Origin: Bifidobacteriaceae bacterium
GTDB lineage: Bacteria > Actinomycetota > Actinomycetes > Actinomycetales > WQXJ01
DNA length: 28,768 nucleotides
Direction of reading: 5' to 3'
NCBI GenBank assembly: GCA_031265345.1
Contig: JAISCU010000313.1
Span: 1 to 28,768 of the forward strand
Positions 24,481-28,768 of the stretch are shown in pieces. Position 1 is the stretch's first letter, and each line of letters begins with the position of its first letter. The notes below the pieces were generated by a model. The model saw nothing but the letters and a program-made list of their open reading frames with translations. It was not told the origin of the DNA and did not search any database. A program made the translations under genes and the position numbers.

Positions 24481-25484
24481 GACGCTCCCCCGTCCGCGCC
24501 GATCTTGACGGGCGCGCCCTTGCGCGCGGAGACGTCCGCCGCGTCAGCCAGCGCCAACGCCGCCCGGCCGTCCTCCAGTCCGGGCGAGAACGGCTCTCCT
24601 GACGCGGCGGCCGCGATGAACGCGGCCAGTTCGCGCGCGTAGGCGTCCGCGTAGCGCTCGAGGAAGAAGTTGAAGTACGGGTCGGTCCGGCCGCCGAACC
24701 CGTCGCCGTAGGACCGGACCGCGGTGGGCAGCGGATTGTCCGCGCTGAGCATCCCCCGTGAGCCGAAGACCTCGAGGCGTTGGTCGTAGCCGACGACGCA
24801 GCGCCGCGAGTTGACGATGGTTGCCGCAGCGCCGCCCGCCGCACGCAGGGTGACTAAGGCGCCGTCGAAGTCGCCTGCCTCGCGGGCGGCCTGGTCGAAG
24901 ACGTTCTGCCCCAATGCCGAGACCTCAACGATGTCCGGCAGGAAGAAGCGCACCATGTCGAAGTCGTGGATCGTCATGTCGCGGAAGATGCCGCCCGAGG
25001 CCGCCAGGTATTCGGCCGACTGCGGGGCGGGGTCGCGCGAGATCACTATGACCTGCTCCACGTCCCCGATCTGTCCTGCCGCCACGCGCTCGTGGACGTC
25101 GGCGAAGGAAGGGTCGAAGCGGCGGTTGAAGCCCATCATGACTCGAGCGTCGTGGCCTTCGATCACCTCTAAGAACTCGGTCACCCTGGCCATCGAGAGG
25201 TCGATCGGCTTCTCGCACAAGACGGGCTTGCCGGCCCGCACCGCCGCGATGATCGTGTCGACGTGGGTCGGCGTAGGCGAGCAGATCAGCACCGCGTCGA
25301 CGTCTTTGGCTTCGATGGCCTCTTGGGGATCGCGGGTGGCCTTGGCTCCGGACGCGTCCGCGATGCGGACGGCGAGTTCGGGAACCGGGTCGGCCACCCA
25401 GGCGAGGGTCGCCTCGGGGTTGGTCGCGAAGGACCGGGCGTGCGCGCCGGCGATTCTGCCGGCTCCTATCATTGCGAAACGCAT
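24477..25484 (-). CDS. iolG: Inositol 2-dehydrogenase-like Gfo/Idh/MocA oxidoreductase
   Basis: NAD-dependent oxidation of myo-inositol to 2-keto-myo-inositol, or of a stereoisomer. The 335-residue protein has the Rossmann motif MIGAGRIAGAHA at the N-terminus. The family catalytic set is Lys92 in CEKPID, Asp169 and His173 in GGIFRDMTIHDFDMVRF, nearly the same positions as in Bacillus IolG. GFNRRFDPSF is also typical of inositol dehydrogenases. The ATG at 25484 has GGAGGT nine bases upstream. Of the two Gfo/Idh genes in the window this looks closer to classic IolG; the symbol is given on that basis and could be swapped with the paralogue. Confidence 0.85.
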   Translation of the reverse strand: MRFAMIGAGRIAGAHARSFATNPEATLAWVADPVPELAVRIADASGAKATRDPQEAIEAKDVDAVLICSPTPTHVDTIIAAVRAGKPVLCEKPIDLSMARVTEFLEVIEGHDARVMMGFNRRFDPSFADVHERVAAGQIGDVEQVIVISRDPAPQSAEYLAASGGIFRDMTIHDFDMVRFFLPDIVEVSALGQNVFDQAAREAGDFDGALVTLRAAGGAAATIVNSRRCVVGYDQRLEVFGSRGMLSADNPLPTAVRSYGDGFGGRTDPYFNFFLERYADAYARELAAFIAAAASGEPFSPGLEDGRAALALADAADVSARKGAPVKIGADGGAS

Positions 25485-25533
25485 GTTGGTAATACCTCCA
25501 TCTTCTTTGAAGCTGACTGGTTGGTCGTTGGGC

Positions 25534-25555
25534 CTGGGGCGGCGCTGCGCCCCGG
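25534..25555 (-). other. Intergenic hairpin between inositol transporter and iolG
   Basis: GGGGCG at 25536-25541 pairs with CGCCCC at 25548-25553 around a 6-base loop, extendable by two pairs. It lies in the 82-base gap after the transporter gene, the longest gap in this operon. No T-run on the minus strand. It may lower or protect expression of one side relative to the other. Confidence 0.4.
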
Positions 25556-25566
25556 TCCTGGCGTTC

Positions 25567-27060
25567 TCAGAATGCGGCCTCCTTCTCTTGGGTGTCCGGT
25601 TCCTGGCTGTCAGGCGGCGCCGCGCCCATGAATTCCTCCTCGAGTTGTTCGAGCGACTTGCCGCGCGTCTCCGGCACCCAGCGCCTGATGAACACCAGCG
25701 AGACGGCCGCCAGGGCGGCGAACACGAAGTAGGTGTTGCCTATCCCGACGGAACCCATCAACGTGGGGAACAGCATCGCCACCGTGAAGTTGGTCATCCA
25801 TCCCATGAAGGCGCTGATGCCGTAGCCGAACCCGCGGATCTTGAGGGGGAAGATCTCCGAGAGCAGCAGCCAGCAGAGCGGCCCGGCCGTCGCCTGCATG
25901 ATGAGGACGAAGAGGACGACGCACACCATCACCACGACAGGTTTGCCGCCCCATCCGGCTGGCAGCAGCTTGTCGGACAGCCCGATGCTCAGGTGCATCA
26001 GCAGCATGCCCGCGTAGCCGAACGTCATCATGGTGCGCCGGTTGACCCGGTTCATGATCGCCATGCCGACGACGCAGCCCGTGACCGCTACCACGCCGTT
26101 GGCCGTGTTGGCGATGATCGCCACGTTCGAGGCGAAGCCGGCCTTCTGGAGCAATTCGGTGCCGTAGTACATGACCGAGTTGATGCCTGTCAGCTGCTGG
26201 GTCACGGCTATGCCGATCCCTATGAACACCAGCCGGCGGATCCATCCGACCTTCAACGCCGCCCAGCCCACCGCCTGCTTGGCTCGCGCCTGTTCGATCT
26301 GGACCAGCTCGCGCAGGTCGTCGAACTCGGTTTGGGCCCGGCCCGGCGATCTGACCTGGCGCAGCACGTCGAAGGCCTCGACGTCGAAGCCGTGCTCGAA
26401 CAGCCAACGCGGCGACTCCGGCATGCGGAGCATCCCGAAGAACAACACGAACGCCGGCGCCACGGTGACCAGGAACATCCAGCGCCAAATGTCAGGGTGC
26501 GCGTAGACCTCCGTGCCCCCGACCATGATCTTGTTGCCCCAGACGCTGTAGATGATGGCGTTGATCACAAAAGCGGCGAACTGGCCGGAGACGATTGCGA
26601 GTTCGTTGCGCGTGACCAACGACCCTCGTCGTTCGACCGGGGATATCTCGGCGAGGTAAACGGGAACCGTCGTGGAAGCGCCGCCCACCGCCAAACCGAG
26701 GATGAACCTGAAGGCCGCCAGCACCTGCCAACTGGGGGCGCTGGCGCATCCGACCGTGCCGATCGCGAACACGACGGCCAGCAAGAGGATGTTCCTGCGC
26801 CGCCCCAGCCGGTCTGACAGCCGCCCCCCTATGACGGCGCCGATTGCCGCGCCGACTAGCAGGATCGACGTGACGAACCCCTCAGTGAACGGCGTCAGCC
26901 CGAACTGGGAACGCAGAGGTTCCAGGGCGCCGTTGGTGACTCCAGTGTTGCACCCGAACAGGAGGCCTCCGAAGGTGGCTATGACCGTGACCAGGCCAAG
27001 CCTGCGACTGCTGGAACCGGCCGACCCGGCCACGGCCGCCCCACCGTCTTGAACGCTCAT
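25567..27060 (-). CDS. MFS sugar porter, probable inositol transporter (IolT-like)
   Basis: Proton-linked inner-membrane carrier, 497 residues, with about 12 membrane segments. Sugar-porter signatures are seen in order: GGLLFGCNTGVTNGALEPL in helix 1, GGRLSDRLGRRRN after helix 2, RFILGLAVGGASTTVPVYLA, PESPRWL in the central loop, QQLTGINSVMYYG in helix 7, and PETRGKSLEQLEEEF at the C-terminus. This matches the sugar porter family that includes IolT and plant or yeast inositol transporters. The ATG at 27060 is 7 bases after the stop of the upstream dehydrogenase gene, with GAAGG in front; a longer frame to 27384 overlaps that gene and is rejected. Placement between two inositol-type dehydrogenase genes supports inositol as substrate. 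Confidence 0.9.
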   Translation of the reverse strand: MSVQDGGAAVAGSAGSSSRRLGLVTVIATFGGLLFGCNTGVTNGALEPLRSQFGLTPFTEGFVTSILLVGAAIGAVIGGRLSDRLGRRRNILLLAVVFAIGTVGCASAPSWQVLAAFRFILGLAVGGASTTVPVYLAEISPVERRGSLVTRNELAIVSGQFAAFVINAIIYSVWGNKIMVGGTEVYAHPDIWRWMFLVTVAPAFVLFFGMLRMPESPRWLFEHGFDVEAFDVLRQVRSPGRAQTEFDDLRELVQIEQARAKQAVGWAALKVGWIRRLVFIGIGIAVTQQLTGINSVMYYGTELLQKAGFASNVAIIANTANGVVAVTGCVVGMAIMNRVNRRTMMTFGYAGMLLMHLSIGLSDKLLPAGWGGKPVVVMVCVVLFVLIMQATAGPLCWLLLSEIFPLKIRGFGYGISAFMGWMTNFTVAMLFPTLMGSVGIGNTYFVFAALAAVSLVFIRRWVPETRGKSLEQLEEEFMGAAPPDSQEPDTQEKEAAF

Positions 27061-27067
27061 CGGGCCT

Positions 27068-28087
27068 TCACACCCGGACCTCGTCCACCCGGACGGGACG
27101 GTGCTCTTTGCGGGACAGGTCCAACGCGTCGCACACATAGAGGGCCTCGAGCGCGTCGGCCACGGTCGCCACGCTCTCCCCTCCGGCGCGGACGGTGGCG
27201 ATGAACTCGCGGATCTCGGCCTTGTAGGCCGGGGTGAACCGCGGGTAGAAGTTCGGGAAGCGGTCGCCGGCCTCGCTGAAGACGAAGCCCGGCTCCGCCG
27301 AGGTGACCGGCAGGAAGGTGCCGAAGCCCACGGCCAGCGTCTCGGTGGTGCCGAACAGTTCCATCCGGATGTCGTAGCCGGCACCGTTGTAACGCGAGCA
27401 CTGGAACGTCACGATGGTGCCGTCGTCGCAGGTGAACACGCCGCCGGTCTCATCGACGTCGCCATACTTGCCGAAGTAGGGGGCACCGCGGTTCTCTCCG
27501 ACCGTGTAGACCTCGGTGACCTCCCTGCCGGTGACCCACCGGAGCACGTCGATGTCATGGATAAGGCAGTCCTTGAACAGGCCGCCAGAGCCTGGGATGT
27601 AGGAGGCCGGCGGCGGCGGGTAGTCCCCCATGACGATGCCGACACGGCGCAACTCGCCGATTTCCCCAGCCTGCAGACGCCTCTTCGCGTTGGCGTATCC
27701 GCCGTCGAACCGGCGCATGAATCCGACTTGTACCAGGGCGCCGGCGCGCGCGACGGCATCGGCCACCTGCTTTGTGGTCGCCGCGTCGATGGCGACCGGC
27801 TTCTCCGTGAACACCGGGATGCCGCGGGCGGCCGCCGCGATTATGTAGTCCGCGTGGTCGCTGGTCGGAGTCGTGACAACGAGGGCTTCCACCTCGTCCA
27901 GGATCTTGGCGGGTTCGACGGTTCGGGCGCCCAGTTCTGCGGCGACTTCGGCAGCTCTCGAAGGGACGGCGTCGGCGAGCACCATCTCGCCCACACCCTC
28001 CACGGTGCGCATCGTCCGCGCGTGGTCCGCGCCGATTCGTCCTATCCCGACTACCCCGAAGGTCAGATTCCTAGCTTGGTCATTCAT
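27068..28087 (-). CDS. Gfo/Idh/MocA-family oxidoreductase, probable inositol (scyllo- or myo-) dehydrogenase
   Basis: Second inositol-dehydrogenase-like protein, 339 residues. It has the Rossmann motif GVVGIGRIGADHA (residues 11-23), Lys96 in FTEKPVAID, and Asp173 and His177 in GGLFKDCLIHDIDVLRW, plus GFMRRFDGGY. It differs clearly from the other Gfo/Idh protein in the window, so the two probably act on different inositol isomers or on an inosose. The ATG at 28087 is chosen because GGAGAAG lies about 9 bases upstream; the in-frame ATG at 28102 is itself next to that ribosome site. It lies 66 bases after iolE across a gap that holds a T/G-rich repeat. Confidence 0.86.
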   Translation of the reverse strand: MNDQARNLTFGVVGIGRIGADHARTMRTVEGVGEMVLADAVPSRAAEVAAELGARTVEPAKILDEVEALVVTTPTSDHADYIIAAAARGIPVFTEKPVAIDAATTKQVADAVARAGALVQVGFMRRFDGGYANAKRRLQAGEIGELRRVGIVMGDYPPPPASYIPGSGGLFKDCLIHDIDVLRWVTGREVTEVYTVGENRGAPYFGKYGDVDETGGVFTCDDGTIVTFQCSRYNGAGYDIRMELFGTTETLAVGFGTFLPVTSAEPGFVFSEAGDRFPNFYPRFTPAYKAEIREFIATVRAGGESVATVADALEALYVCDALDLSRKEHRPVRVDEVRV

Positions 28088-28115
28088 GGCTGTCTTCTCC
28101 ATCTGCTTTGATGCC

Positions 28116-28136
28116 TGGTGTTTGGTGTCTGGTTGT
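28116..28136. repeat. Three imperfect 7-base tandem repeats in the iolE-dehydrogenase gap
   Basis: On the plus strand TGGTGTT, TGGTGTC and TGGTTGT follow one another, a T/G-rich patch that stands out in this GC-rich sequence. It lies between the iolE stop and the ribosome site of the next gene. No function is evident. Confidence 0.45.
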
Positions 28137-28153
28137 TTGAGTCGCCGAGGCCG

Positions 28154-28768
28154 CTACCCGGCGATCCCGCGCAGAAACTCGAGGCTGGCCCGCACGTCGG
28201 CGAGCGCAGCGGGCAGGTCGACCGCGCTGCCCAGCACGGCGTCCTGCTCCATGACGTACCAACCGTCGTAGCCGGCCCGCTCCAGAGTCGTGACCAACTC
28301 GGCGATGCCGGCATCCCCCTGGCCCAGCGGGCGGAAGATGTCCTTGTTGAGCGCGTCCATGTAGAGGAGTTCCCCGCTCTGGACTTTGCTTGCGACGGCG
28401 TTGTTGACGTCTTTGAGGTGGACGAAGTTGATCCGGTCGGCATACTGACGGGCCAGGTCGAGGGGACGGATGCCGGCGATGGTGGCATGGCCCGTGTCCA
28501 GGCACAGCCCGATGCTGGACCGCCTGAGCAGGAGGTCGATCTCTTCAGCCGTCTGGACAATCATGCCCATGTGATGGTGGAGCGTGGGATTGATCCCCCG
28601 GGCGCGGGCGGCTTCCACGAGTCGGTCGAGGTTGGCGAAGAAGGCCTCCCATTCGTGGCTGTCCAGCGTTGGGCGATCGTTGTAGCCCTGCCCACCGCTC
28701 AACGCCGCATAGATGATGGTCGAAGCGCCGGCCGCGAGGTAGATGTCCAGGATTTCCTCGACTTCCGG
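28154..28768 (-). CDS. iolE: Inosose dehydratase IolE, 5' part outside window
   Basis: Dehydrates 2-keto-myo-inositol to the diketo compound that IolD opens. The frame runs without a stop to the last base of the window, so about 205 C-terminal residues are seen of an expected 290-310. The visible part has the IolE pattern: LHHHMGMIVQTAEEIDLLL, LCLDTGHATIAGIRPLDLAR, then DRINFVHLKDVNN and a late YVMEQD strand giving the metal-binding residues. It is a TIM-barrel protein of the xylose-isomerase-like fold. It is the first gene visible of the long minus-strand run, so the operon promoter and possibly further iol genes (iolC, iolA, iolJ) lie beyond the window. Confidence 0.88.
   Translation of the reverse strand, partial: PEVEEILDIYLAAGASTIIYAALSGGQGYNDRPTLDSHEWEAFFANLDRLVEAARARGINPTLHHHMGMIVQTAEEIDLLLRRSSIGLCLDTGHATIAGIRPLDLARQYADRINFVHLKDVNNAVASKVQSGELLYMDALNKDIFRPLGQGDAGIAELVTTLERAGYDGWYVMEQDAVLGSAVDLPAALADVRASLEFLRGIAG

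Noticed and set aside
24811..26817. Very long plus-strand open frame (668 residues) opposite iolG and the transporter
   Set aside because: The product is rich in His, Arg and Asp with no domain, and the minus strand carries two convincing genes; open antisense frames are common at this GC content.
27061..27384. N-terminal extension of the inositol transporter
   Set aside because: It overlaps the upstream dehydrogenase gene and has no membrane or family pattern; the ATG at 27060 gives a normal sugar porter start.
1..28768. CRISPR arrays, tRNA or rRNA genes, insertion sequences
   Set aside because: No regularly spaced direct repeats, no cloverleaf or CCA-ended tRNA pattern, no rRNA segments and no transposase frame were recognised on either strand.

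Overview
The window is very GC-rich, uses frequent GTG starts and packs its genes tightly, often with 1-4 base stop/start overlaps. The relaxase is of the large actinobacterial TrwC type, and RpiB has the GSGNGE active-site form known from Mycobacterium rather than the Cys-type enterobacterial form. Together these point to an actinobacterium (Actinomycetota). The gene content (4-hydroxybutyryl-CoA dehydratase, FixABCX, butyryl-CoA-type dehydrogenase) suggests an anaerobic or facultative life style. The genus cannot be told from the sequence.

Layout. (1) 1-3368, plus strand: the 3' part of a conjugative MobF relaxase-helicase, so the left edge touches a mobile element. (2) 10121 down to 3458, minus strand: iolD, a split transketolase (N then C subunit), iolB, rpiB and a CynX-type MFS permease, with a good sigma-70-like promoter in front of iolD. 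(3) 10360-11891, plus strand: two overlapping IclR-family regulator genes, divergent from iolD. (4) 28768 down to 11901, minus strand: 17 genes with no gap over 82 bases. They are iolE (cut by the window edge), a Gfo/Idh dehydrogenase, an MFS sugar/inositol transporter, a second Gfo/Idh dehydrogenase (iolG-like), a TIM-barrel isomerase/epimerase, 4-hydroxybutyryl-CoA dehydratase, a NifU-domain protein, a 4-hydroxybutyrate-type CoA-transferase, an acyl-CoA dehydrogenase, fixA, fixB, fixC, fixX, thiolase, enoyl-CoA hydratase, 3-hydroxyacyl-CoA dehydrogenase and a zinc alcohol dehydrogenase. No stretch of more than 300 bases lacks a gene.

How the genes may work together. The iol genes take inositol by the known steps IolG, IolE, IolD, IolB to 2-deoxy-5-keto-gluconate. 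The usual next genes (iolC kinase, iolJ aldolase, iolA malonate-semialdehyde dehydrogenase) are not in this window. A split transketolase and RpiB stand beside iolB and iolD instead, and a complete C4 acyl-CoA toolbox is continuous with the other iol genes. I propose, as inference, a transketolase route: the top two carbons of 2-deoxy-5-keto-gluconate go to a sugar-phosphate acceptor. The remaining C4 piece (3-hydroxy-4-oxobutanoate) is reduced, CoA-activated, dehydrated, reduced to 4-hydroxybutyryl-CoA, dehydrated by AbfD to crotonyl-CoA, and cut to two acetyl-CoA. This would use nearly every enzyme in the window. The transketolase C subunit has lost two residues (a His and an Asp) that in ordinary transketolases handle phosphate and hydroxyl groups of the substrate, which fits an unusual substrate. 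The simpler alternative is an ordinary inositol operon, with iolC/J/A elsewhere, lying beside a 4-hydroxybutyrate fermentation operon.
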